Positions 31,764-40,500 of a DNA stretch of 64,000 nucleotides are shown here, one piece after another. This stretch comes from Bacteroidales bacterium (lineage in GTDB: Bacteria; Bacteroidota; Bacteroidia; Bacteroidales; UBA932). Every line of letters starts with the position of its first letter. The stretch's first letter is position 1. A program made the translations under genes and the position numbers. The DNA lies in contig JAILLE010000038.1 of assembly GCA_024693285.1 (NCBI GenBank), positions 124,001-188,000 of the forward strand, given 5' to 3'. The notes beneath the pieces were generated by a model, which made no database searches, was not told the DNA's origin, and was given only the letters and a program-made list of their open reading frames with translations.

Positions 31764-32750
31764 GTGGAACTATCGCTTAAAAGGCCCCTGTTGTTCTTCG
31801 ATATCGAGAGCACGGGGCTTAATATCGTTTCTGACTGCATAGTCGAGCTCAGTTTCGTCAAAGTATTTCCTGACAACCACCACGAGATCAAGACGTGGAG
31901 GGTCTGTCCTTGGGACTATGCCACCGGCACCCAGAAGAAAATGGATCCGAAGGCTTCTGAAGTGAACGGTATCACCGACGAGATGCTTGTCGGGGAGAAG
32001 AAGTTCATCGAGATTGCTCCCGAGGTTGTCAAGTGGTTGAAAGACAGCGATTTGGCTGGCTTCAACTCGGCCAAGTTCGATCTTCCGATGCTCTCTGAGG
32101 AGATAGAGAGGGTCCGGGCATATTGCGTCAAGCGCATCGGAGATCCTAAGGTGCCGGAGCACAACCGGGAGAAGGCCAGGCAGATGCTCGCCTCGATCGA
32201 CATCGATCTTCATTCGAAACAGATGGTCGATGTCCAGACGATCTACCACTATATGGAGCCTCGTAACCTGAGAGCGGCCTACCGCTTTTATTGCGGAGGG
32301 GAGGATTTCGAGAATGCCCATTCCGCCGAGGCGGACACGATGGCGACTTACGAGGTTCTGAAGGCCCAGCTGGACATGTACCAGCAGGCTGACAAGTACC
32401 ATGAGGTGGTTCTGAAGAATGATGTGGACTTCTTGTCAGGTGTCGCCGGACGGCCGAGAACTTTGGATTATGCGGGACGTCTGGTCCAGGGTCCTGATGG
32501 AGAGGCTGTTATCAGTTTCGGGAAACATAAGGGCAGGACGGCGAGGTCGGTCTATGAGACGGAACCGGCGTATTTCGCTTGGATTGAGAATGGTGAGTTC
32601 ACGATGGACACGAAGAGGCAGTTCGCTCTGCTGCGGGAGAAGTTTGACCGTGAGAGGAAGGAGGCGTTGAGCAAGCCGCTTGAGGGTGAGGATTTGAATG
32701 ATGCGGTGGCTAAGTTGCAGGGGAAGTTTCAAGGTGGTAAATTATTCTAA
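31764..32750 (+). CDS. DnaQ-like 3'-5' exonuclease
   Basis: 328 aa with a GTG start at 31764; an AAGGAG-like stretch lies upstream. DEDD exonuclease motifs: Exo I RPLLFFDIESTGLNI, Exo II LAGFNSAKFDLPMLSEEIER, Exo III DFENAHSAEADTMATYEVLK. A C-terminal small domain (ISFGKHKGRTARSVYETEPA, YFAWIENGEFTMDTKRQF) is the FGKHKG-type extension seen on many Bacteroidetes DnaQ-like proteins. It is probably a proofreading or repair nuclease rather than the epsilon subunit proper. It follows dnaN closely, and its stop TAA touches the ATG of the next gene. Confidence 0.88.
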   Translation: MELSLKRPLLFFDIESTGLNIVSDCIVELSFVKVFPDNHHEIKTWRVCPWDYATGTQKKMDPKASEVNGITDEMLVGEKKFIEIAPEVVKWLKDSDLAGFNSAKFDLPMLSEEIERVRAYCVKRIGDPKVPEHNREKARQMLASIDIDLHSKQMVDVQTIYHYMEPRNLRAAYRFYCGGEDFENAHSAEADTMATYEVLKAQLDMYQQADKYHEVVLKNDVDFLSGVAGRPRTLDYAGRLVQGPDGEAVISFGKHKGRTARSVYETEPAYFAWIENGEFTMDTKRQFALLREKFDRERKEALSKPLEGEDLNDAVAKLQGKFQGGKLF

Positions 32751-34034
32751 ATGAGATATTTCTGTCGCTTGATTTGGTATTTCGCCGCTTTGGGGACGCT
32801 TTTGTGTTCATGCGGCGGGAGTCATCATGGCGACAGGCTTGTCGAGGCTGGTGAGCCGGAGTTTTTCAGCGTCGTCGAGAGACCTCAGGGGGGATGGACC
32901 GTTGTGTCCGTCTCCCCTTTTGACGGTTCTTCAGACACCCTTGTTATTGACAGGCCCATGACGAACATCATCGTCATGAGCACCTCCCACTACGGCTTCC
33001 TCGATGCTCTCGGCCGCACCGACGTCGTCTCCGGCGTCTCCGGCCCAGACTACCTCTGGACTGACAGCGGTTTTGGAGCCTCCGAGGCCAGCTCTGGTGG
33101 CTCGACCGCCTCGCTTCGCGAGGCCCCACCGCTCGCTACGCTGCGCTCCGCTCCGGTCCCCCCTCTTACAGTGCCGAGGGTGGCATGGGTCTCGCCATCC
33201 AGACTGGCCTCGGCGGCCTCATCAATTATCAATGACGAAGAAGTACATAGGCGTCAGCCGACATCGGCGCTAGCCGATGTGGGGTATGATGGGGCTCCGG
33301 ATTATGAGACTATCGTGTCGTTGAGGCCGGAGGTGGTGCTGACGTATGCGGTGTCGGGGGTGGAGTCGCCGTTTGTGGGGAGACTGAAACAGTTGGGAAT
33401 CAAGGTGTTGACTGTAAATGAGCATCTTGAGAGGCACCCGCTGGCCAGAGCGGCGTATATCAGGCTTTTCGGAGCGTTGACCGGCGATATGGCCGCTGCG
33501 GACTCATTACTCTCGGTGGTCAGAACGAACTATACAGCCATTGCCGAAGACATCAAGGAGCGTGGCGTCACGCCCAGGAAAATCCTGCTGAATATTCCCT
33601 ACAACGACCAATGGTTCGTACCGGCGTCAGACAACTACCTGACTGTCATGATACATGACGCCGGAGGCACGGTTCTGGGCTGCGAGGAAGGAAAAGCCGC
33701 ATCGACAGTGATGTCGGTCGAGAAAGCGTATTCATTAAGCAAAGAGGCTGATTGCTGGCTCAATGTGGGCTGGTGCTCCACCGAGAAAGACCTTCTCGGA
33801 GTCAACCCCATATTCAGCGACATGCTGAAGGCTATTAAAGCCAACGCCACAGGGATGGTTCCGGACGACTTCCCCGTCGTATGGAACGACAACAAGAGAG
33901 TCAATACCAAGGGTGGCAACGACATCTGGCAAAGCGGAGTGGTCCGTCCGGATCTCGTGCTGCGGGATCTTGCTGGGATACTTCACCCGATTGAAGAAAA
34001 TAACAATGTAATATATTATAAACCAATTATTTAA
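32751..34034 (+). CDS. Metal-complex/B12-type ABC substrate-binding lipoprotein with in-frame repeat insertion
   Basis: 427 aa. Lipoprotein signal with acylated Cys in LGTLLCSCGG. It resembles FepB/BtuF-type class III binding proteins: RPMTNIIVMSTSHYGFLDAL, LADVGYDGAPDYETIVSLRP, EVVLTYAVSG and LTVNEHLERHPLARAAYIRL. No permease or ATPase gene is adjacent, so it may partner elsewhere. Odd: between GPDYLWTDSG and LADVGYDG it has an extra Pro/Ser/Gly-rich stretch of roughly 60 residues, of which about 40 (SGGSTASLREAPPLATLRSA, PVPPLTVPRVAWVSPSRLA) come from a 118-bp repeat also present in the MBL gene at 55 kb. Relatives have a short loop there, so the fold probably survives. Confidence 0.8.
   Translation: MRYFCRLIWYFAALGTLLCSCGGSHHGDRLVEAGEPEFFSVVERPQGGWTVVSVSPFDGSSDTLVIDRPMTNIIVMSTSHYGFLDALGRTDVVSGVSGPDYLWTDSGFGASEASSGGSTASLREAPPLATLRSAPVPPLTVPRVAWVSPSRLASAASSIINDEEVHRRQPTSALADVGYDGAPDYETIVSLRPEVVLTYAVSGVESPFVGRLKQLGIKVLTVNEHLERHPLARAAYIRLFGALTGDMAAADSLLSVVRTNYTAIAEDIKERGVTPRKILLNIPYNDQWFVPASDNYLTVMIHDAGGTVLGCEEGKAASTVMSVEKAYSLSKEADCWLNVGWCSTEKDLLGVNPIFSDMLKAIKANATGMVPDDFPVVWNDNKRVNTKGGNDIWQSGVVRPDLVLRDLAGILHPIEENNNVIYYKPII
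33091..33208 (+). repeat. 118-bp in-frame coding repeat, copy A
   Basis: Starts GCTCTGGTGGCTCGACCGCC and ends TCTCGCCATCCAGACTGGC. It matches copy B (55134-55251) at every position outside a 13-nt block. It is flanked by an inverted pair CCGAGGCCA / TGGCCTCGG that is not shared with copy B. Same reading frame in both host genes. Confidence 0.85.
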
Positions 34035-34039
34035 TCGAG

Positions 34040-35287
34040 ATGGGAAAGTACGATTTTGATGAGATGACAGTCAGGCGCGGCTCAAACTGCGTCAAGTGGG
34101 ATGCCGAAAGCCCCGCGGGGCCGATCGATGAGGACGTGCTACCTCTCTGGGTCGCGGATATGGATTTCAAGGCCGCTCCCGAGATCGTGGAAGCGCTCCG
34201 TAAAAGAGTGGAGCACAGCGTGTTCGGCTACACTCATATTCCTGACAGCTACTATGAGGCGGCCATCAACTGGTGGCAGCGCCGCCGCGGCTGGCACACG
34301 GAGAAAGAATGGTATACCCCTGTGGACGGAATTGTCCCCGGCATGTCGATAGTGACCTATGCCCTGACCCACTATGAGGTTGACGCTGAAGGCAATGTGG
34401 TCGAGAAACCGAATGGAGGCAAAGGCCCGAATGGCGAGTTGCCGAAGATCATCATCCAGTCCCCCGCCTACAACTGCTTCTTCTCAACAATCCGCAACGT
34501 CGGCTGCGAGCTTGCCGCCAACAAACTCATCTACGACCTTGAGGGCGACCAGGCGACCTGGTACATCGACTTCAACGACCTGGAGAAAAAGGCCGCCGAT
34601 CCGATGACCAAGATCCTTCTCTTCTGCAACCCTCACAACCCCTGTGGACGAGTATGGCCCAAGGAAGATCTCCAAAAGGTAGCCGACATCTGCCGCCGGA
34701 ATGGTGTGATTATAGTCAGCGACGAGATCCACTGCGAGCTCGAGATGCCCGGCTACCACTTCACTCCGATGGCCACGGTCGACCAGGACAACACTATCAC
34801 TATGAACTCCCCTAGCAAGTCCTTCAATATCGCCGGACTAGGAATATCCAACATCATCACCAACAATCCGGATTGGAAGAAGCTGATAGAGAAGGTGATA
34901 AATGTCTGGGAGCATTGCGACCTCAATCCTTTCGGCGTTGAAGCCCTGCAGGCAGCCTACAATCATGGCGAGCAATGGATCAAAGAACTCATGGAATATA
35001 TCCAAGGCAACTACAGGATGCTGGTGGAATACTTCGAGCGTGAGCTTCCGCTCTGCCCCGTCAGCAAGGTCGAGGGATCTTACCTGGCTTGGCTAGATGT
35101 CACTGCCGTCAAGATGCCTTCAATGGAGATCGAGAAGAGCCTTATCGAGAACGAGAAGGTCTGGATCAACGGTGGCGAGATGTACGGCCTGGACGGATTC
35201 ATGAGAATCAACATGGCCTGCCAGAGGGCGAGGCTCCAGGAAGCCGTGGAGCGTATCGCCAAAGGCTTGAAGCGACTCTTGAAATAA
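34040..35287 (+). CDS. patB: PatB/MalY-type PLP aminotransferase (putative C-S lyase)
   Basis: 415 aa, fold-type I PLP enzyme. The subfamily start KWDAESPAGPIDEDVLPLWV with ADMDF is typical of MalY/PatB cystathionine beta-lyases. Further signatures: VFGYTHIPDSYYEAAINWWQ, the Asn/Asp/Tyr PLP contacts in LLFCNPHNPCGRVWPKEDLQ and IIVSDEIHCELEMPGY, and the Schiff-base Lys in NSPSKSFNIAGLGIS. It probably cleaves cystathionine or related thioethers to homocysteine or thiol, pyruvate and ammonia. A roughly 15-residue insertion (NVVEKPNGGKGPNGELPK) is common in Bacteroidales members. It is 5 nt downstream of the binding-lipoprotein gene. Confidence 0.9.
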   Translation: MGKYDFDEMTVRRGSNCVKWDAESPAGPIDEDVLPLWVADMDFKAAPEIVEALRKRVEHSVFGYTHIPDSYYEAAINWWQRRRGWHTEKEWYTPVDGIVPGMSIVTYALTHYEVDAEGNVVEKPNGGKGPNGELPKIIIQSPAYNCFFSTIRNVGCELAANKLIYDLEGDQATWYIDFNDLEKKAADPMTKILLFCNPHNPCGRVWPKEDLQKVADICRRNGVIIVSDEIHCELEMPGYHFTPMATVDQDNTITMNSPSKSFNIAGLGISNIITNNPDWKKLIEKVINVWEHCDLNPFGVEALQAAYNHGEQWIKELMEYIQGNYRMLVEYFERELPLCPVSKVEGSYLAWLDVTAVKMPSMEIEKSLIENEKVWINGGEMYGLDGFMRINMACQRARLQEAVERIAKGLKRLLK

Positions 35288-35293
35288 TCTGAT

Positions 35294-36628
35294 ATGAGAA
35301 AGATGTTAACCATAGTGGCCGCGATTGTGGCCACTATTCCCATGTTCGCGCAGCCTCTGGATTTCTACAAAACCCTGCGGCTCAACTACATATTCAGCGG
35401 TACTGACAAGGATCAGTCCATCACCCTGGCCGAGCTGTGCTCAATCGACGGCTGGGCCGGAAAACGTGTCAACCTCGACAAGGTCCCCGTACGGGGCAAC
35501 GGCCAGCTGACACTTAGCGTACGGAGTGCGGAAGGCACTGATTTTGACAAGGTTATATACAAGACATCTTTCTCCACACTATTCCAGGAATGGCAGCCTA
35601 CAGAGGAAGCGACAAAGCTCGCCAAAGGCTTTGAGAACGTATTCCTCGCACCTATGCCTTCAGAGGAGACTCTGGTCACTGTCGAGCTCTTCGACTTCAA
35701 GGATGGCCATGTATCGTGCTCATATTCACATGTGGTCGACCCTAAGGACATCCTTATCAGGCCGGTAGGAATGAATCCCGCCCCCTACGAGTGGATCTGG
35801 AAAGGCGGCGAGGATCTCGCTTCCGACCCGAAAAGCGACGAGAGAATCGATGTCGCCATAGTTGCGGAAGGTTATACAGAGGCCGAGATGGAGACATTTA
35901 TGGCGGACGCCAAAGAGGCAATGGCCAGTCTTTGGGCCCATGAGCCGTTCAAGTCTATGAGTGACAGGTTCAACCTGGTCTGCGTCAAGAGTCCGTCAAA
36001 GGACAGCGGAGTCAGTGTGCCTCGAGAGGGTCTCTGGAAAGAAACCGCTGTCGGCTCCAATTTCGATTCGTTCTACACTGAGCGCTATCTCACCACCCTT
36101 CACCTTTTCCAGCTCCACGACCTGCTCGCCGGCATCCCCTACGAGCATATCGTAATCCTCGCCAACACAGATACTTACGGTGGTGGAGGAATATACAACT
36201 CTTATACCTTGACTACGGCTCACCACCCCGGTTTCAGACCGGTGGTTGTCCATGAGTTCGGCCACAGTTTCGCCGGTCTCGCTGACGAATACTACTATGA
36301 CGACCAGTATTCAGAGTATTACTACCCCGATGTCGAGCCATGGGAGAAGAATATCACAACCATGCATGATTTCGACTCTAAATGGCGTAGCCTTGTCGGG
36401 GAGAAGTTCCGGAGCGACGACACCACTATCGATTGGAGGGGAAAGAAGAACATTAAAGAAAAGATAGCCGTCGACCTTTACGAAGGCGGCGGCTATCAGA
36501 GCAAGGGTGTCTGGAGAGGTTTCCCGGATTGCAGGATGAATACCAACTCCTACCCGTCTTTCTGTCCTGTCTGCCGTGAGGCGATCAGGTACATGATTGA
36601 TTTCTACACCAAGGAAATAGCTGATTAA
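35294..36628 (+). CDS. Exported M64 family metallopeptidase (IgA peptidase type)
   Basis: 444 aa. Signal peptide MRKMLTIVAAIVATIPMFAQ, then an N-terminal immunoglobulin-like domain (DFYKTLRLNYIFSGTDKDQS) and the M64 catalytic domain: DVAIVAEGYTEAEMETFMAD, ANTDTYGGGGIYNSYTLTTA, and the zinc site VVHEFGHSFAGLADEYYYDD (HExxH-type with the downstream Asp/Glu). The final block has Cys pairs (CRMNTNSYPSFCPVC). Known: Bacteroidetes M64 enzymes are exported; IgA cleavage was shown only for a clostridial relative, so the substrate here is unknown. It overlaps the convergent glutathione peroxidase gene by 4 nt. Confidence 0.88.
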   Translation: MRKMLTIVAAIVATIPMFAQPLDFYKTLRLNYIFSGTDKDQSITLAELCSIDGWAGKRVNLDKVPVRGNGQLTLSVRSAEGTDFDKVIYKTSFSTLFQEWQPTEEATKLAKGFENVFLAPMPSEETLVTVELFDFKDGHVSCSYSHVVDPKDILIRPVGMNPAPYEWIWKGGEDLASDPKSDERIDVAIVAEGYTEAEMETFMADAKEAMASLWAHEPFKSMSDRFNLVCVKSPSKDSGVSVPREGLWKETAVGSNFDSFYTERYLTTLHLFQLHDLLAGIPYEHIVILANTDTYGGGGIYNSYTLTTAHHPGFRPVVVHEFGHSFAGLADEYYYDDQYSEYYYPDVEPWEKNITTMHDFDSKWRSLVGEKFRSDDTTIDWRGKKNIKEKIAVDLYEGGGYQSKGVWRGFPDCRMNTNSYPSFCPVCREAIRYMIDFYTKEIAD

Positions 36629-37233
36629 TAAAGCTTTGAGCTTACCACAGTGCTGACGAAGTTCATGCTGGCGGTAGGCTCGAACCTGGCGACAACCTCA
36701 CCCTTCGAGTCCACGAGGAACTTGGTGAAGTTCCACTTGATGTCGGGCTTGGAGGCATAGTTGGGGTCGCTCTTTTTCATCATCTCATCCATGAACTTCG
36801 CCTGGGTTCCGTTGCCGAAGCCCTTGAAACCCTGTTTTGACTTCAGGTAAGCGAACAGCGGGCTCTCATTCGCCCCGTTGACCTCGATCTTGTCAAATTG
36901 CGGGAATGTCGTATTGTATTTCTCCGTGCAGAACTCATGGATAGAGGCGATATCACCGGGAGCCTGCTCACCAAACTGGTTGCAAGGGAAATCGAGGATC
37001 ACAAGTCCTTTGTCCTTGTATTTGTCATACATCTCCTGGAGTTCCTCGTACTGGGGAGTAAAACCACATTTGGTGGCCGTGTTGACGATAAGGAGTACCT
37101 TACCCTTGTATTGAGAAAGGGAGACCTCTTTTCCGTCCATGTTTTTGACCTTGAAGTCATAGATGCCCTGAGCGCTCATTGTAGTGGCGAGGGCAAGTGT
37201 AGCGATGGCCGCTGCTAAAACCTTAAGTTTCAT
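36625..37233 (-). CDS. Exported glutathione peroxidase (thiol peroxidase) family protein
   Basis: 202 aa with signal peptide MKLKVLAAAIATLALATTMS. Active-site blocks: VNTATKCGFTPQYEELQEMY (peroxidatic Cys, not selenocysteine), ILDFPCNQFGEQAPGDI (Gln plus the Cys of the thioredoxin-dependent type) and IKWNFTKFLVDSKGEVVARF (Trp, Asn). It reduces peroxides in the periplasm, probably with a thioredoxin-like donor. Stand-alone gene, convergent with the M64 gene. Confidence 0.93.
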   Translation of the reverse strand: MKLKVLAAAIATLALATTMSAQGIYDFKVKNMDGKEVSLSQYKGKVLLIVNTATKCGFTPQYEELQEMYDKYKDKGLVILDFPCNQFGEQAPGDIASIHEFCTEKYNTTFPQFDKIEVNGANESPLFAYLKSKQGFKGFGNGTQAKFMDEMMKKSDPNYASKPDIKWNFTKFLVDSKGEVVARFEPTASMNFVSTVVSSKLY

Positions 37234-37297
37234 TATGTTCGTTTTGTTTCAATTAATAATCCGAGTGGAATGATCCTGCAAATAAAGTACCAACGAA

Positions 37298-39610
37298 TCA
37301 GTCAGCATTGAGCTTGAAGGCAGCCAAAACCGGCCAGGATTCAGCCTTCTTCATCTTGTAAGAGGCCTCTGCCCTGATGTCACAGACGCTCGCACCAAAC
37401 ATCACCTGGTAGTTTCCAGCGGGAGCCTGCCACTCATTCGCGGCCTCATTGAAAGAAGCGATCGAATAATTGTCAACCTTGACAGTCACGGTCTGGCTCT
37501 CACCGGGAGCAAGCAATCTGGTCTTCGTGAAGGCCTTAAGCTCACGGTCCGGTTTCTCGAGTCCGCCTTCCGGGGCATGGACATAAACCTCGACCACTTC
37601 CTTGCCGGCGACAGCACCTGTGTTAGTGACAGTCACGGAAGCCTCAAAACCGCCCTGGACAGCCTTGACGACGGGTTTTGAATATCTGAAGGTGGTGTAG
37701 CTCATGCCGAATCCGAACGGATAGGAGACCTCCACTCCACGTGTGACGAAGTGGCGGTAGCCAACCCATATACCCTCAGCATAGTCTGTGTAGTCAATAT
37801 CTTTCTGGGCGGTACGGCGGCCAAATCCACCGAATCCGCCGGAACGGCTCTGCTGTGAAGTGTAATTGTAAGGGAAATTGGATGATGAAGGATGGTCGAT
37901 GAAATTGACCGGGAAGGTCATCGGGAGTTTTCCGGATGGATTGGTCTTTCCGGTAATCACGTCAGCGATGGCGTTGGCGCCTTCCTGGCCGGGAGACCAA
38001 GGAAGGAGGATGGCGTCAGCAAGGCCCTTCCAGGATGAAGTCTCAATGACTCCACCAATATTCAGTACGACAATGACTTTCTTTCCCTTTGCCCTGAAAG
38101 AGGTGCTCACATTCTGGAGAAGTTCCCTTTCGATCTGGGTCAGCTCGAAATCGTCCATCTGCTTACGGTCGGCGAACTCACCCGCGTTGCGGCCAAACAC
38201 AACGACAGCGACATCATTGTTCACAGCCTCAGTTTGAATGGCAGAGGCAGGAATGGCCACTTCAGACAGTTTGGAGCCGCCCAAGAACGACCTTGCTCCC
38301 CCGCCGTTAAGAGCATTGAAAGCGGCGTCATAGGCCTTATATTCCTTGTAATAATCCTTCAAAGCCTTGTCTAAGGTGAATCCGGCGCCTTCAAGGGCTT
38401 CCACCATATTGACGACATAAGCCTTGTTGACATTTCCGGAACCGGTTCCTCCAGCCACGAAATCCAAAGATGTGACTCCATAAAGAGCGACCTTCTCCCC
38501 TCCCTTCAAAGGCAAAGTGTTGGCCTCGTTACGGAGCATGACTATCGCCTCTCCGGCAGCCTCACGGGCGACAGCCGCATGGGCTTTGAGATCGGGAGCC
38601 TCGGAAGGCTTATATCCTTTGAAATGAGGAGTTTTCACGATGTAATTCAGCATGTTCCGGACATTCCTGTCAAGCTCCTCAGCGGTGATTCTGCCGTCCT
38701 GGACAGCGGCCACGATGCGATCGATCTCGTTCTGGTTGCCGGGTTCCATCAAGTCGTTTCCTGACTTGGCCGACTTGACGGTGTTCTCCTTGCTTCCCCA
38801 GTCAGTCATGACGATTCCTTCGAATCCCCATTCATCCCTCAGGGCGACGGTCAAAAGCTCCTCTTTCTGCTGAGTGTATTCTCCGTTCAGCTTATTGTAT
38901 GAACTCATCACGGTCCAAGGCTTTCCTTCCTTGACGGCGATCTCGAAGTTCTTGAGATATATCTCCCGCAGGGCCCTGGGGCTAATGCGAGCGTCGTTCT
39001 CATTGCGGTTGGTCTCCTGGTTGTTGGCGGCATAATGCTTGATCGATGTGCCGACTCCGTTGCCCTGGATGCCCCGCACATAAGCGGCGGCCATCTTTCC
39101 GGAAAGGATCGGGTCCTCGGAGAAATACTCGAAGTTGCGGCCGCACAAAGGGTTACGATGAATATTCATACCCGGGGCGAGGAGAACGTCCACACCATAT
39201 TCAAGAACCTCATTGCCCATAGCGGAAGTGACTTTCTCGACAAGGGCTGTGTCCCAGGAACTGGCCAGCAGAGTTCCGACAGGGAATCCCGTGGCATAGA
39301 AAGTACGGTTGTCACCCTGACGGGTGGGGCTGATCCTGAGGCCGGCGGGACCGTCAGCAAGAACTGTCATAGGGATTCCGAGGCGTTCGATAGGCCTGGT
39401 GTTCCCTGCCGCTCCGGGCACCTGGGCGATCAACCCAGAGGGCACACCCTCGACTATAGCGGCCCTGGCACCTCCTACAAGAAGGGTTGCCTTCTCCTGA
39501 ACGGTCATTGCCTTAAGGACATCCTCGATGTTATCCTTAGTAAGCTTTGGTTGCGAATATGAGAGAATGGCGGCTCCCATCAACGCCAATGTCAACAATA
39601 CTTTTTTCAT
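37298..39610 (-). CDS. Glycoside hydrolase family 3 (beta-glucosidase-like)
   Basis: 770 aa, exported (MKKVLLTLALMGAAILSYSQ). The N-terminal TIM barrel has LGIPMTVLADGPAGLRISPT, MNIHRNPLCGRNFEYFSEDP and KHYAANNQETNRNENDAR; the nucleophile Asp lies in WGFEGIVMTDWGSKENTVKS. The (alpha/beta)6 sandwich domain has VVVFGRNAGEFADRKQMDDF, and the C-terminal fibronectin-like domain starts near SVTVTNTGAVAGKEVVEVYV. It releases terminal beta-linked sugars from oligosaccharides in the periplasm. The Gly-rich loop RSGGFGGFGRR is unusual but in frame and not a repeat copy. No SusC/D partners are nearby. Confidence 0.93.
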   Translation of the reverse strand: MKKVLLTLALMGAAILSYSQPKLTKDNIEDVLKAMTVQEKATLLVGGARAAIVEGVPSGLIAQVPGAAGNTRPIERLGIPMTVLADGPAGLRISPTRQGDNRTFYATGFPVGTLLASSWDTALVEKVTSAMGNEVLEYGVDVLLAPGMNIHRNPLCGRNFEYFSEDPILSGKMAAAYVRGIQGNGVGTSIKHYAANNQETNRNENDARISPRALREIYLKNFEIAVKEGKPWTVMSSYNKLNGEYTQQKEELLTVALRDEWGFEGIVMTDWGSKENTVKSAKSGNDLMEPGNQNEIDRIVAAVQDGRITAEELDRNVRNMLNYIVKTPHFKGYKPSEAPDLKAHAAVAREAAGEAIVMLRNEANTLPLKGGEKVALYGVTSLDFVAGGTGSGNVNKAYVVNMVEALEGAGFTLDKALKDYYKEYKAYDAAFNALNGGGARSFLGGSKLSEVAIPASAIQTEAVNNDVAVVVFGRNAGEFADRKQMDDFELTQIERELLQNVSTSFRAKGKKVIVVLNIGGVIETSSWKGLADAILLPWSPGQEGANAIADVITGKTNPSGKLPMTFPVNFIDHPSSSNFPYNYTSQQSRSGGFGGFGRRTAQKDIDYTDYAEGIWVGYRHFVTRGVEVSYPFGFGMSYTTFRYSKPVVKAVQGGFEASVTVTNTGAVAGKEVVEVYVHAPEGGLEKPDRELKAFTKTRLLAPGESQTVTVKVDNYSIASFNEAANEWQAPAGNYQVMFGASVCDIRAEASYKMKKAESWPVLAAFKLNAD

Positions 39611-39633
39611 AAAATTGGTTCGTGAGTTATTAA

Positions 39634-40500
39634 TCAGTCTGAAATATAGTCATAAATATCGAAAATCCCAGAGGGAGATGTTCTCGGCAAAGTTTGAAGA
39701 TTTGTTATATCCTTGGCTGTAAGGCCATTACCCACATCAATAGAACGCAAGGCTTCCGCTGAGGCTTCGAAAGCGAGGCGAGGAGTGTTGTTGTTCTCGC
39801 TGAGGTGGCAGAGGAATAAATGTTTGAGGCCAGGATGCCAGAAACGCTTGACGGCCTCGGCACACTCATCGTTCGAGAGATGGCCGTTGCCTTTACAAAT
39901 ACGCATCTTGAGTTCATGGGGATATGGTCCCCCGAATAACATGTCGGTGTCGTAGTTGGACTCGAAAACAACCACATCCGCCTGCGAGGCATATTCAAGG
40001 GCCTCCGGGGTCACCCTTCCGGCGTCGGTCATGAGAAAGAAGCCGCATCCATGCCAGCGGATAAAGTAGCCGACCGTCTGGGTAGCGTCGTGTGGCACGA
40101 CAAATGACTGGACAACAGGGTTTTCCTTCGGATCAGGGCAAAGCGGGAGAGTTGTGGGGCCAGGCTCGAGATCGCACCTGCACAGATCTATCCAGTCCTG
40201 AGTGAAACTGTGCCAGGCAAGGGCCTTATGTAGAACTGTGGTGGCGAATACTGGCTTCTGGAGGTGCTTGCACCAGGATCCAAGGTGACGGATATGGTCT
40301 AGATGGTCGTGGGTGACAAGGATGGCTTGGAAAGAGTCCAGGCCGTATCCCCTATCAGAAAGTATCTTTTTGAGGCGACGCAAGCTGACACCGGCGTCTA
40401 TGACGATTCCGGACCTCCCGTCATGAAGGAAATAGCAATTGCCGCAGCTCCCGCTAGAGAGGCTCATGAACTTCAGGGTCAATTCTTTTCCTCCTCGCAA
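39634..40500 (-). CDS. MBL-fold hydrolase (YycJ/WalJ type)
   Basis: 288 aa; the start could be later, at the Met in TLKFMSLSS. Metallo-beta-lactamase fold with the metal site ILVTHDHLDHIRHLGSWCKH (HxHxDH), plus MSLSSGSCGNCYFLHDGRSG, IVIDAGVSLRRLKKIL, FFLMTDAGRVTPEALEYASQ and HLFLCHLSENNNTP. Known: YycJ-type proteins are predicted nucleases linked to DNA replication or repair coordination; the exact substrate is not established. It overlaps the upstream TPR gene by about 22 nt (or less with a later start), so the two are co-transcribed. Confidence 0.88.
   Translation of the reverse strand: MRGGKELTLKFMSLSSGSCGNCYFLHDGRSGIVIDAGVSLRRLKKILSDRGYGLDSFQAILVTHDHLDHIRHLGSWCKHLQKPVFATTVLHKALAWHSFTQDWIDLCRCDLEPGPTTLPLCPDPKENPVVQSFVVPHDATQTVGYFIRWHGCGFFLMTDAGRVTPEALEYASQADVVVFESNYDTDMLFGGPYPHELKMRICKGNGHLSNDECAEAVKRFWHPGLKHLFLCHLSENNNTPRLAFEASAEALRSIDVGNGLTAKDITNLQTLPRTSPSGIFDIYDYISD

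Noticed and set aside
37798-37870. Gly-rich stretch in GH3 as another inserted repeat
   Set aside because: No inverted arms and no match to the other elements; similar loops vary naturally in this family.
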